Positions 38,501 to 46,538 of a stretch of DNA of 64,000 nt are shown piece after piece. Made by a program: the position numbers and the translations under genes. The stretch is taken from contig NZ_SMSI01000003.1 of NCBI RefSeq assembly GCF_004354915.1, forward strand, positions 249,501 to 313,500, read 5' to 3'. This stretch comes from Pseudohoeflea suaedae. GTDB lineage: Bacteria; Pseudomonadota; Alphaproteobacteria; Rhizobiales; Rhizobiaceae. A model generated the notes under the pieces. The model was not told where the DNA came from. It searched no databases and saw only the letters and a list, made by a program, of their open reading frames with translations. Numbering within the stretch: the first letter of the stretch is position 1; the number at the start of each line of letters is the position of its first letter.

Positions 38501-39035
38501 GGGTGCGGCAACGGCCGCCGCCGCCCGCTCGCTTTTCAAGCTCATGGCCATCAAGGACGAGTATGAAGTCGCGCGTCTTTACACGGACGGGCGCTTCAAG
38601 GAGAAGCTGGACGCCCAGTTCGAGGGGTATGAGCGGGTGGAGTATCATCTGGCGCCGCCGCTCTTCGCGCCGAAGGACCCGCAGGGTCGCCCGCGAAAGT
38701 TGCGCTTCGGTTCCAATATGCGGCACGTATTTCGCATCCTTGCCGCGGCCAAGGGGGCCAGAGGCCGATGGTTTGATCCATTCTCTTATACAACCGAGAG
38801 GCGTATCGAGCGCGGATTGGTCGACACCTACATCGCTGAAATCGAACAAATGGCAATCCGTATGAACGCCTCTAATCTATCAATGATCGTTGATTTCTTG
38901 TCGTACCCCCAATTGATTCGTGGGTTCGGCCATGTGAAGCAGGGCAGCTTGAATTCCCGGCTCGATGACAAGCATAAAATCATGAAGGAGCTTGATTCTT
39001 CCTCGGATACCACCGTGAGCCTTGCTGCGGAATAA
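35556..39035 (+). CDS. Indolepyruvate ferredoxin oxidoreductase, fused alpha-beta
   Basis: A 1159-residue single-chain enzyme of the IorA-IorB fusion type found in aerobic proteobacteria; it oxidatively decarboxylates aryl pyruvates such as indolepyruvate to acyl-CoA, reducing ferredoxin or another carrier. Order: pyrimidine/TPP domains (FVSGYRGSPLGGLDQQF at 48-64; TPP site HFCSGCPHNTS near 430), a short iron-sulfur segment with CEGCGDCGVKSNC and further cysteines near 635-680, then the gamma/beta catalytic domain (GIGGTGVVTIG) and a C-terminal DUF6537-like region. ATG follows AGGGAGTGAG. The last 60 codons are more AT-rich than the rest. Confidence 0.9.
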   Translation: MTLHDVSLNDKYDLSKDRIFVTGAQAVIRLMMMQQELDRRAGLNTAGFVSGYRGSPLGGLDQQFFQARSRLEPHNIVFQPGLNEELAATACWGSQETGLDPLSLHDGTFALWYGKGPGVDRAGDVFRHANLAGTGRHGGVLALMGDDHTAESSTNAHQTEFNMVNAMIPVLNPAGVQEILDYGLYGYALSRFASLWVGLKCVKDNVESTASVDGRLDRLDIVIPQFEGPPGGLAIRANDLDFLGQETRLHEYKRQAAGLFIRANRLNRTVWSGGTNPKIGILTVGKSYLDTRQALADLGIDEARARDIGLRLFKVAAPWPFDREDAVEFASGLDMVVVVEEKRSLLESQLREALYGTANQPVVVGKKDETDNWLFPVSGALDPNEIAVAVGERILKVAGHSEELDGRVKRLRQFQSMLAGMSDVARRTPHFCSGCPHNTSTNVPEGSIAAAGIGCSYMALWMDRQTQGFTQMGGEGAQWVGQAPFTARPHLFQNLGDGTYNHSGALAIRFALSSNANITYKILYNDAVAMTGGQAHEGGLTVDAIARQVRAEGVERIALVSDDPDRYPGTIAWPSRMTIHHRDELDAVQRELREVTGVSVLLYDQTCAAEKRRRRKRGGYPDPDKRVFINELVCEGCGDCGVKSNCVSVQPVETEFGRKRRIDQSSCNKDFSCLDGFCPSFVTVHGGRLRKSGSNKARTLGDPLEGVPDPAIHPLDNGWAGIVDGIGGTGVVTIGAILGMAAHLEGRGCGMIDMAGLAQKGGAVFSHVRIAATPEDIHAIRVSAGKADLVLGCDLVVSGSSKVLAAVREGETEFVVNTAEVMPGDFTRDADFSLPSERIKRAILKAAGPERTTFFDAALTANRLFGNAVAANMFMLGIACQRGALPVSAGAIERAIELNGQAVAMNIDAFRWGRRAISEPEAVLALAGGMQDAEVAPPETPEQLIAHRAKHLASYQDAAYAARYREALAPLIAAETRISGAPGAATAAAARSLFKLMAIKDEYEVARLYTDGRFKEKLDAQFEGYERVEYHLAPPLFAPKDPQGRPRKLRFGSNMRHVFRILAAAKGARGRWFDPFSYTTERRIERGLVDTYIAEIEQMAIRMNASNLSMIVDFLSYPQLIRGFGHVKQGSLNSRLDDKHKIMKELDSSSDTTVSLAAE

Positions 39036-39191
39036 TATTGTTCTGACGATTATCTTTGTTCGATCCCATATATCAAGAATAATTCTTTTGACTCTTTAAG
39101 GGTTTCTTATGCAATCAGAGGTATTGTATTCCTTCAACCGTCTATTAATCCCGGATGGTTAGACTGGCGGAAGCTAGAACAGGTTCAACGC
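39036..39191. other. AT-rich intergenic region before the GGDEF-EAL gene
   Basis: A 156-base AT-rich gap. AAGAAT/ATTCTT at 39075-39087 forms a perfect palindrome followed by TTTT and may be a weak terminator or operator. A TTGACT at 39088-39093 could be a -35 element, but the -10 is poor. Confidence 0.4.
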
Positions 39192-41519
39192 ATGCTGCCA
39201 ACCAAACGGGATAACGATGCGGCAGAGGTCCGGCTGTCATTTGTTCGGTCCCTCTACCTTCAGCGTGGCACACCCCTCACCGGGTTGATCGCGCATGTGA
39301 TCACCGCGTCGGCCATCTTCGCCAAGACCGGTGATCCGTTCTATCTTTATGTCGGTGTCGCGCTGACGCTCATCTGGGCCGTCCGCATGTTCGGCATGCT
39401 GGCGTTCGACCGCCGCGACGATGGTGAATTCACGCTCGCCCAGACCATCCGGTGGGAGCGCTATTATGTTGCCGGTTCGGTGGTGGTGGCCGGCACGCTC
39501 GGCATCATGTGTGCCTATGCGCTCGTCGTCTCCCATGACGCGTTTGCCGAACTGGCCTCCATCTCCATTACGCTTGCCAGCCTGATCTCGGTGGTCGGGC
39601 GCAATTTCGGTTCGCGTCTCAACGTCGACATGATGATCCTGGCGGTCTGCGTGCCGCTGACGGCGGGCTTCCTGATCTTGCGCGATCCATTCATGGTCGT
39701 GCTGGCTGGCCTGCTGTTCCCACTGTTCATGACGACACGTTCGATGGCCAACGGCGTGCGCGAGTTTCTTTTCAATACGGTCATGGCCGAGCGCAAGGCC
39801 GGGCAGCTTGCCGAGCGGTTCGACATCGCGCTCAACAACATGTCCCACGGTCTGTTCATGCTCGATGGTGACGGGCGGATCGAGGTGCTCAACAACAAGG
39901 CGCGCGAGATCTTCCGCGTTCAGTCCACGATCGATCTCCGCGGGCGGACCCTGAGGCTGGCGCTGCGGCTTGCCGCGCGCAACAGCATCCTGCCGCCTGA
40001 GGACCTGGAGAACATCACGCGCCGGATCGAGAACCTGGCGAGCGGACGCGATCGCCGTCTGCTGATCCGCTTCTCGGATGACGTATGGCTTGAATTCACG
40101 TCGCGTCTGCGCGGAAACCACGGCGTGGTTCTCATTTTCGAAGATGTGACGGCACGTATCCGTCAGGAGGAGAAGATCCTCCAGATGGCGCGCTTCGATT
40201 CGCTGACGGCTCTTCCCAACAGGAACTGGTTCCAGGACCTCGCAACCTCCCGCCTGGCGAAGCTGAAGAAGAACCGGCAGGTCGCGCTCGCCGTCTTCGA
40301 CCTCGATGACTTCAAGCACGTCAACGATACGAAGGGGCATGTTGCAGGTGACCGTCTGCTGCAGGCGGTGGCGACGAACCTGAAGGACATCTGCGGAGAT
40401 CAGATCATCTGTTCGCGTTTCGGCGGCGATGAATTCGTGCTGTTCTTCCCCGATGTTGCCGACATGACCGCGCTCGGCGAATGGATGGACAAGATCGCCA
40501 ACGGGTTGAGCGGTCACTACCAGATCGATGATAACCGCATCTTCGTCACCGTCAGCGGTGGCGTGGCAATTGCAATGGCCGGCGGCACGGTGCTTGACGA
40601 TCTGCACATCAAGGCGGACATCGCGCTCTACGATGCGAAGCGCCGGGACAAGAACCGCTGGTCGCTGTTCGTCGATTCCATGGACGAGAAATATTCCGCG
40701 CGCCAGAAGCTCAAGGGCGACCTGCGTGATGCGATCATCAACGGCACCATCAATGTCGCCTACCAGCCGATGTTCACGCCGGACGGAACCAGGATTGCCG
40801 GTGCGGAGGCGCTGTCGCGCTGGCGCCATCCGGAACTCGGCCCGATCTCGCCGGCCGTCTATATTCCGCTGGCCGAAGAGATCGGTATCGTCAACGACCT
40901 GACCCGCTGCATGATCGACAAGGCCGTCGCCGATTGTGCCTCCTGGTCGGAGGACCTGTTCGTCTCGGTCAACCTGTCCGCCTATGATCTGGCGACGAAC
41001 GACATCGTGCGCGTGGTCGATGAAGCGCTGTCGCGTTACAATCTCTCGCCGCTCCGCCTGCATCTCGAAATCACCGAAAGCGCGCTCGTCGACGACGCCA
41101 ATTCGGTTCGGCGCATTCTCGAGACTTTCCGGTCGCGCGGCATCACCGTCGCCATCGACGATTTCGGTACCGGCTATTCAAGCCTGAGCTACCTCGACAT
41201 CCTGCCGCTCAACAAGGTGAAGATCGACCGCGCCTTCGTGGCCAACATCACCGAAGACGGACGCAAGCTCAAACTGCTGCGCGGTGTCGTCAACCTTTCT
41301 CGCGAACTCGGACTTTCCGTTGTCGTCGAAGGTGTCGAAACCGACGAGCAGCTCAAGGTGATCCTGGAAAACGATTGTGCCGATCTGATCCAGGGATTCA
41401 TTTTCGGGGCTCCCATGCCCGCCGCTTCCTTCGTCGATCTGGCTGCCAGAATGTCGGGAAAGCAGGAAACAGCTCCCTCAAAGCCTGCCGGCAAGCCGGC
41501 GCGGAGGGTGCGCGGCTAG
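39192..41519 (+). CDS. Membrane GGDEF-EAL protein (c-di-GMP turnover)
   Basis: A 775-residue protein with six hydrophobic helices in residues 25-190, a PAS-like domain at about 205-325 (FDIALNNMSHGLFMLDGDGR), a GGDEF domain at about 330-500 and an EAL domain at about 515-760. The cyclase site RFGGDEFV is intact. The phosphodiesterase motifs GAEALSRWRHPELG and DDFGTGYSS with the following KIDRAF are intact, so both activities are possible. The RxxD inhibitory site is not found before GGDEF. The likely role is switching between motile and sessile states; the signal is unknown. Confidence 0.88.
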   Translation: MLPTKRDNDAAEVRLSFVRSLYLQRGTPLTGLIAHVITASAIFAKTGDPFYLYVGVALTLIWAVRMFGMLAFDRRDDGEFTLAQTIRWERYYVAGSVVVAGTLGIMCAYALVVSHDAFAELASISITLASLISVVGRNFGSRLNVDMMILAVCVPLTAGFLILRDPFMVVLAGLLFPLFMTTRSMANGVREFLFNTVMAERKAGQLAERFDIALNNMSHGLFMLDGDGRIEVLNNKAREIFRVQSTIDLRGRTLRLALRLAARNSILPPEDLENITRRIENLASGRDRRLLIRFSDDVWLEFTSRLRGNHGVVLIFEDVTARIRQEEKILQMARFDSLTALPNRNWFQDLATSRLAKLKKNRQVALAVFDLDDFKHVNDTKGHVAGDRLLQAVATNLKDICGDQIICSRFGGDEFVLFFPDVADMTALGEWMDKIANGLSGHYQIDDNRIFVTVSGGVAIAMAGGTVLDDLHIKADIALYDAKRRDKNRWSLFVDSMDEKYSARQKLKGDLRDAIINGTINVAYQPMFTPDGTRIAGAEALSRWRHPELGPISPAVYIPLAEEIGIVNDLTRCMIDKAVADCASWSEDLFVSVNLSAYDLATNDIVRVVDEALSRYNLSPLRLHLEITESALVDDANSVRRILETFRSRGITVAIDDFGTGYSSLSYLDILPLNKVKIDRAFVANITEDGRKLKLLRGVVNLSRELGLSVVVEGVETDEQLKVILENDCADLIQGFIFGAPMPAASFVDLAARMSGKQETAPSKPAGKPARRVRG

Positions 41520-41649
41520 CGCCGCTCCGCCTGACTTCCTCGATATAACCAGTATAAATTTGTGGTTTTGCGATCCAAATTCGCAGAACGGAGTTTGCGC
41601 GTTAACCAACTTCGGAATTATTGCCAAAGAATCGCCTCTTCGCCATTGT

Positions 41650-41664
41650 TTAACAAAAAGTTAA
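41650..41664 (+). promoter_or_regulatory. CtrA-like box before the FeeM-like gene
   Basis: TTAACAAAAAGTTAA fits TTAA-N7-TTAA, the CtrA pattern with one weaker end base, 41 bases upstream of the start codon in an AT-rich stretch. A second half-site GTTAACC lies near 41600. Regulation by CtrA is inferred. Confidence 0.42.
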
Positions 41665-41704
41665 AGCTAAACTTTTAAGCAATGGGGTATCCGAGGGGTG
41701 CGGC

Positions 41705-42439
41705 ATGCAAGTCGAGCAGAATGGAACTTCGGGGTTTGTAAGCCGTATGATGCGGCTTCTGGACAACGTCGAGTATCGCCGGGTGGAATCGAGCGAGGAT
41801 CTGGAGGCGGTCGCGCGCGTTCGCTACAAGGCCTATGATCCGATCGGCATGGCGCCGAAAACGGGAAGCGTCCTCATCGACGACGCCGACTTCGCGCCGA
41901 ATGCCCATGTCATCGGCATCTATTACGAGGAAAATCTGGTTTCGACGATCCGGATTCATCACGTCACGCAGCGTCATCCGACCGGTATGGCGACGACCTA
42001 TTTCAAGGATGTGATGGACCCGCTTCTGGATGCGGGGCGGACATTCATCGATCCCGTGCGGTTTGCAGCCGATCCGGAGATCCTGCGCCAGCTCCCGGGC
42101 ATTCCTTATCTGACGCTGCGTGTGGCGACGATGGCGACCGACTTCTTCGGCGCGGATTACTGCCTCTCGGTCGTCAAGCCGAACCACAAGGCATTCTACC
42201 AGCGCGTCTTCAATTCCAAGCCGCTGATCGAGCCGCGCCACATCATGCCGTACGACATCACCGTCGGGCTTTACGGATCAGACGCCCACAAGGAACTGCA
42301 AGGCATCTACCGGCGCTTTCCGTTCTTCAACTCGGAGGCCTTCGAGCGTCGCATGATGTTTGCGCCGGCTTCGGAAATGGGGTCGCCCGTCCTTACCGTG
42401 CGGCCGACCGCGCGTCTGGCGCAGGCGAGAGTTCATTGA
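41705..42439 (+). CDS. N-acyl amino acid synthase, FeeM-like (GNAT fold)
   Basis: A 244-residue protein of the FeeM/autoinducer-synthase-like GNAT group. Features are an N-terminal arm, a core with YRRVESSEDLEAVARVRYKA and a long acyl-binding half with FIDPVRFAADPEI and YLTLRVATMATDFF. FeeM enzymes join a fatty acyl group, from acyl carrier protein, to tyrosine or another amino acid. The product could be a signal or membrane lipid. It stands alone, has a CtrA-like box upstream and is followed by a terminator. Exact substrate unknown. Confidence 0.75.
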   Translation: MQVEQNGTSGFVSRMMRLLDNVEYRRVESSEDLEAVARVRYKAYDPIGMAPKTGSVLIDDADFAPNAHVIGIYYEENLVSTIRIHHVTQRHPTGMATTYFKDVMDPLLDAGRTFIDPVRFAADPEILRQLPGIPYLTLRVATMATDFFGADYCLSVVKPNHKAFYQRVFNSKPLIEPRHIMPYDITVGLYGSDAHKELQGIYRRFPFFNSEAFERRMMFAPASEMGSPVLTVRPTARLAQARVH

Positions 42440-42462
42440 AACTTTCGGCCAGCGGTTGAAAC

Positions 42463-42493
42463 GAAAGGCGGTCGATGGCCGCCTTTCTGTTTT
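42463..42493 (+). terminator. Rho-independent terminator after the FeeM-like gene
   Basis: GAAAGGCGG (42463-42471) pairs with CCGCCTTTC (42479-42487) around seven bases, followed by TGTTTT. It lies 24 bases after the stop. Confidence 0.85.
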
Positions 42494-42539
42494 AAATCGA
42501 TTTTCCCGCCGAGGAGCGGTATCGGGCCGTGCCGTTTTC

Positions 42540-42568
42540 TTGCACAAAGGCGGGGGTTTGTGTAATCG
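42540..42568 (+). promoter_or_regulatory. Candidate promoter of the aa3 subunit IV/pnt genes
   Basis: TTGCAC (42540-42545), 17 bases, TAATCG (42563-42568) is a reasonable housekeeping-type promoter, 34 bases before the ATG of the subunit IV gene and just downstream of the previous terminator. Confidence 0.5.
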
Positions 42569-42601
42569 ATCTGCTCGGAGAGACAATCGAGGGAGTTCCC
42601 A

Positions 42602-42826
42602 ATGGCTGATCATGTCGAAGGCCCGGCCGAAGTCGGCGCCGAAATGGATTACAGCGAACACGAAAAAACCTACGCCATGTTCATCGCCGGTGCCAAATAT
42701 GGCACGCTGCATATCGTTACGCTGCTGATTGCCATGGCATTCTTCTTCTTCACGGCCGCAGGCTTCTTCTCGAGCCTGATCCTGTTCGTGATCCTCAGCG
42801 CAATCGGCGTGGTCCTGCTGCGCTAG
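42602..42826 (+). CDS. aa3-type cytochrome c oxidase subunit IV
   Basis: A 74-residue protein with a hydrophilic N-terminus (VGAEMDYSEHEKTYAMFI) and two hydrophobic helices, the form of the small bacterial aa3 oxidase subunit IV. It packs against the oxidase core in the inner membrane and is not catalytic. In rhizobia this gene lies next to pntAA as here, away from the main oxidase operon. GGGAG precedes the ATG. Confidence 0.82.
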   Translation: MADHVEGPAEVGAEMDYSEHEKTYAMFIAGAKYGTLHIVTLLIAMAFFFFTAAGFFSSLILFVILSAIGVVLLR

Positions 42827-42900
42827 ACTTCTTCAGGACCGGTCGTGCGTAGTCGAATACGCCGGCCGGTCGTATTGTATCCAGGGACAGGAGGGGTTTC

Positions 42901-44052
42901 TTGGGAGCGATCATTTTTGTGGGCAAGGAGACCGACGCAGCCGAAACGCGCGTTGCCGCCTCGCCCGAAACCGTCAAGAAGCTGACCTCGCTCGGTTGCG
43001 ACGTGACTGTAGAGGAAGGCGCCGGCGCGGGCTCGCGCATTCTCGACAGCGATTTCGAAAAGGCCGGTGCAACCATCGTCAAGGCTGCAGACGCAGCCAA
43101 GGCCGATGTGGTGCTGCGCGTGCGCCGTCCCTCGGCGGGCGACGCCAGGATCATGAAGTCCGGCGCGGTTCTTCTCACCCAAATGGATCCATATGGCAAC
43201 GAAGAGGCTCTCAAGCCCTTCGCGGAAGCCGGGGTGACTGCGTTCGCCATGGAACTGATGCCGCGCATCACCCGTGCGCAGTCGATGGACGTCCTGTCTT
43301 CCCAGGCCAATCTCGCGGGCTATCAGGCCGTGATCGAGGCCGCGGCCTCTTTCGGGCGCGCCTTTCCGATGATGATGACGGCCGCCGGTACGGTTCCGGC
43401 CGCCAAGGCTTTCGTGATGGGCGCCGGTGTTGCCGGACTTCAGGCGATTGCCACCGCGCGTCGCCTCGGTGCGGCTGTTTCCGCCACCGACGTCCGGCCG
43501 GCTGCCAAGGAGCAGGTGGCCTCGCTCGGCGCCAAGTTCATCGCCGTCGAGGACGATGAATTCAAGGCGGCGGAAACCTCCGGCGGTTACGCCAAGGAGA
43601 TGTCGAAGGAATACCAGGCCAAGCAGGCGGCACTGGTGGCCGAGCACATCTCGAAGCAGGACATCGTGATCACCACCGCGCTGATTCCGGGCCGACCGGC
43701 GCCCAGACTGATTTCGGCGGAAATGCTGAAATCGATGCGTGAGGGCTCGGTGGTCGTTGACCTGGCTGTCGAGCGTGGCGGCAATGTCGAGGGTTCGGTG
43801 ATGGGCGAGGCGGCCAAGGTCGGCGGCGTGACCGTGATCGGCTACCCCAACCTCGCCGGGCGCATCCCGGCAAGCGCATCGCTGCTCTACGCCAAGAACC
43901 TTCTTACCTTTCTGCAGACCATGATCGACAAGGAGACCCATGAGGTCCGCGTCGACATGGACGACGAACTCGTCAAGGCCACGGCGCTGACCCATGAGGG
44001 CAAGCTCGTTCATCCGGGCTTCGGCGGTGCCAACGACAAGGGGGATGCGTAA
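42901..44052 (+). CDS. pntAA: NAD(P) transhydrogenase subunit alpha, part 1
   Basis: The NAD(H)-binding subunit (domain I) of proton-translocating transhydrogenase, 383 residues, peripheral on the cytoplasmic face. The dinucleotide loop [18 protein letters not shown] lies near residue 175 and the mobile-loop region [13 protein letters not shown] follows. The enzyme transfers hydride from NADH to NADP driven by the proton gradient. The start codon is TTG at 42901 after AGGAGGGG, an unusual start with a very strong ribosome site. First of three coupled pnt genes. Confidence 0.92.
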   Translation: MGAIIFVGKETDAAETRVAASPETVKKLTSLGCDVTVEEGAGAGSRILDSDFEKAGATIVKAADAAKADVVLRVRRPSAGDARIMKSGAVLLTQMDPYGNEEALKPFAEAGVTAFAMELMPRITRAQSMDVLSSQANLAGYQAVIEAAASFGRAFPMMMTAAGTVPAAKAFVMGAGVAGLQAIATARRLGAAVSATDVRPAAKEQVASLGAKFIAVEDDEFKAAETSGGYAKEMSKEYQAKQAALVAEHISKQDIVITTALIPGRPAPRLISAEMLKSMREGSVVVDLAVERGGNVEGSVMGEAAKVGGVTVIGYPNLAGRIPASASLLYAKNLLTFLQTMIDKETHEVRVDMDDELVKATALTHEGKLVHPGFGGANDKGDA

Positions 44053-44468
44053 TGGCCGGTTCCGTTCTCGATAACGCTGTTGAGAAGCTGAACGAGGCGG
44101 TCGACGCGGTCAATGCCGCCGTCGCGTCCCAGGACATGGCCGACGCCGCAGGGGCTGCGGCGCACGCGGCATCCGGCGGGGCGATCGATCCCTTCATCTT
44201 CCGCCTCGCGATCTTTGTGCTGGCGATCTTCGTCGGCTATTACGTGGTCTGGTCCGTGACGCCGGCACTGCACACGCCGCTGATGGCCGTGACCAACGCG
44301 ATTTCCTCGGTGATCGTGGTCGGCGCGCTGCTCGCGGTCGGCGCCTCGCTTTCAGGTTACGCCTCGGGCTTCGGTTTCGTGGCGCTGATCCTGGCATCGG
44401 TGAACATTTTCGGTGGCTTCCTCGTCACCCAGAGAATGCTCGCCATGTACAAGAAAAAAGAAAAGTGA
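44052..44468 (+). CDS. pntAB: NAD(P) transhydrogenase subunit alpha, part 2
   Basis: The short membrane part of the alpha side, 138 residues: about 45 hydrophilic, Ala-rich residues, then three to four helices ([20 protein letters not shown] onward) that belong to the proton channel, ending in a lysine-rich tail. Its ATG shares a base with the TAA of pntAA, so translation is coupled. The three-gene arrangement is usual in alphaproteobacteria. Confidence 0.9.
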   Translation: MAGSVLDNAVEKLNEAVDAVNAAVASQDMADAAGAAAHAASGGAIDPFIFRLAIFVLAIFVGYYVVWSVTPALHTPLMAVTNAISSVIVVGALLAVGASLSGYASGFGFVALILASVNIFGGFLVTQRMLAMYKKKEK

Positions 44469-44478
44469 GGGGCGGCTG

Positions 44479-45876
44479 ATGTCTGAGAATTTCGCGGCTT
44501 TCGCCTACCTCGTTTCCGGGGTCCTGTTCATCATGGCTCTCAGGGGCCTGTCTCATCCGACCACCAGTCGTCAGGGCAATCTCTACGGCATGATCGGCAT
44601 GGGGATCGCCATCCTCACGACCCTTCTGCTCGCCAGGCCGTCCTTCGGCTCGCTGGTGCTGATCGTGCTCGGGATCGCCCTCGGTGGCGGTGCCGGCGCC
44701 TTCATCGCGCGGCGCATCGCCATGACCTCGATGCCGCAGCTCGTGGCTGGTTTCCACTCGCTCGTCGGCCTCGCCGCCGTCCTGGTGGCCGCCGCCGCAC
44801 TCTATGCGCCGCATGCCTTCGGTATCGGCGAACCCGGCCAGATCCACGGCCAGGCGCTCGTGGAGATGTCGCTCGGCGTCGCCATCGGCGCGATCACCTT
44901 CACCGGCTCGATCATCGCCTTCCTGAAGCTCGACGGCCGCATGTCGGGCAAGCCGATCATGCTGCCCATGCGGCACGCGGTGAACGCCGCGCTGCTGATC
45001 GGCGTCGTCGTGCTGATCGGTATCCTGGTCGGCACCGAGAGCCATTTCATCTTCTGGCTCATCGTCGTCCTGTCGCTGCTGCTGGGCGTTCTGCTGATCA
45101 TCCCGATCGGCGGGGCGGACATGCCGGTGGTCGTTTCGATGCTCAACTCCTATTCGGGGTGGGCCGCGGCCGGCATCGGCTTCACGCTCGGCAATCTCGC
45201 ACTGATCATCACCGGTGCGCTGGTCGGTTCCTCGGGGGCGATCCTCAGCTACATCATGTGCAAGGGCATGAACCGCTCCTTCATCTCGGTCATTCTGGGC
45301 GGCTTCGGCGGCGAACAGGCCGCGGGCCAGGCAGACGACATAGACCGCACCGTCAAGCAGGGCTCGGCCGAAGACGCGGCTTACCTGATGGCGAACGCCT
45401 CGAAGGTCATCATCGTGCCGGGCTACGGCATGGCCGTGGCACAGGCCCAGCATGCCTTGCGCGAGCTCGCCGACAAGCTCAAGGCCAACGATGTCGAGGT
45501 GAAATACGCCATTCATCCGGTGGCGGGCCGCATGCCCGGCCACATGAATGTGCTGCTGGCCGAAGCCAACGTGCCCTATGACGAGGTCTTCGAACTCGAG
45601 GACATCAACTCCGAGTTCGCACAGGCGGATGTGGCCTATGTCATCGGCGCCAACGACGTGACCAACCCTGCGGCGCGCGACGATCCCTCCTCGCCGATCT
45701 ACGGCATGCCCATCCTGGACGTGGACAAGGCCAAGACCTGCCTGTTCGTCAAGCGCTCCCTCGGTTCGGGCTATGCCGGCATCGACAACACGCTGTTCTA
45801 CAAGGACGGCACGATGATGCTGCTCGGCGACGCCAAGAAGATGACCGATGACATCGTCAAGGCGATGGATCACTGA
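44479..45876 (+). CDS. pntB: NAD(P) transhydrogenase subunit beta
   Basis: A 465-residue subunit with eight or nine membrane helices forming most of the proton channel and the NADP(H)-binding domain III at the C-terminus (IIVPGYGMAVAQAQHALREL, HPVAGRMPGHMNVLLAEA, VIGANDVTNPAA). The start at 44479 follows GAGGGGCGG, ten bases after pntAB. A strong terminator lies 21 bases beyond the stop. With pntAA and pntAB it supplies NADPH. Confidence 0.93.
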   Translation: MSENFAAFAYLVSGVLFIMALRGLSHPTTSRQGNLYGMIGMGIAILTTLLLARPSFGSLVLIVLGIALGGGAGAFIARRIAMTSMPQLVAGFHSLVGLAAVLVAAAALYAPHAFGIGEPGQIHGQALVEMSLGVAIGAITFTGSIIAFLKLDGRMSGKPIMLPMRHAVNAALLIGVVVLIGILVGTESHFIFWLIVVLSLLLGVLLIIPIGGADMPVVVSMLNSYSGWAAAGIGFTLGNLALIITGALVGSSGAILSYIMCKGMNRSFISVILGGFGGEQAAGQADDIDRTVKQGSAEDAAYLMANASKVIIVPGYGMAVAQAQHALRELADKLKANDVEVKYAIHPVAGRMPGHMNVLLAEANVPYDEVFELEDINSEFAQADVAYVIGANDVTNPAARDDPSSPIYGMPILDVDKAKTCLFVKRSLGSGYAGIDNTLFYKDGTMMLLGDAKKMTDDIVKAMDH

Positions 45877-45897
45877 TCCGGAAATCGTCAGCAATCG

Positions 45898-45924
45898 AAG
45901 GCCGCGAGCGATCGCGGCCTTTTT
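45898..45924 (+). terminator. Rho-independent terminator of the pnt operon
   Basis: AAGGCCGCGA (45898-45907) pairs over ten bases with TCGCGGCCTT (45912-45921) around GCGA, followed by a T-run. Confidence 0.92.
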
Positions 45925-45977
45925 CATTTCGGGGTGCAGGCGTATTGTAGCGGCAGATTTCCGCCCGGACGACACCC

Positions 45978-46529
45978 ATGCGATCCTTCAGCGCCGACCA
46001 CCGCCATCTCTTCGAAACCGATTTCGGCCTGTGCGAAATCGGCTGGACCGATGCCGGGATATCGGATTTCAGACTGCCGACCGATGACCCGGACATGGAC
46101 CGGAGCCGGATGATGCGTCAGTCATCGCAGCCGCCGCGCTTCATTGTCGAATCCACAAGGGCCGTCAGGAACTATTTCGCCGGGATACGGACCGATTTCG
46201 CGGATGTCCCGGTCGACCTGTCGGGGCTCGGGGATTTCGAGCGCGACATACTGCTCGCGACCCGTCGGATCGGATGGGGGGATGTGAGCTCTTACGGCGT
46301 GCTTGCCCGTGAGCTGACCGGGGATGTCGGGGTGTCCCGCGCGGTGGGGCAGGCGCTCGGGCGCAATCCGGTTCCGCTCATCATACCCTGTCACAGGGTG
46401 CTTGCCGCCGATGGTGCGATCGGCGGTTTCTCCGCGCCGGGCGGCACGGTCACGAAACTCAGGATGCTGGAGATCGAGGGAGCGCTCGCCAAGAGCCCTG
46501 TCCTGGCGCAGCGCAGTTTCGGGTTCTGA
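45978..46529 (+). CDS. ogt: Methylated-DNA--protein-cysteine methyltransferase
   Basis: A 183-residue suicide DNA-repair protein that takes alkyl groups from O6-alkylguanine. The acceptor cysteine is in IPCHRVLAADGAIGGFSAPGG (the PCHR motif), preceded by the DNA-binding helix VGQALGRNP with its arginine finger region SRAVG. No Ada-type regulatory domain is present. The upstream spacing is poor in ribosome-site bases, so expression may be low. It converges on the TPR lipoprotein gene with nine bases between the stops. Confidence 0.88.
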   Translation: MRSFSADHRHLFETDFGLCEIGWTDAGISDFRLPTDDPDMDRSRMMRQSSQPPRFIVESTRAVRNYFAGIRTDFADVPVDLSGLGDFERDILLATRRIGWGDVSSYGVLARELTGDVGVSRAVGQALGRNPVPLIIPCHRVLAADGAIGGFSAPGGTVTKLRMLEIEGALAKSPVLAQRSFGF

Positions 46530-46538
46530 CCTTCGGGA

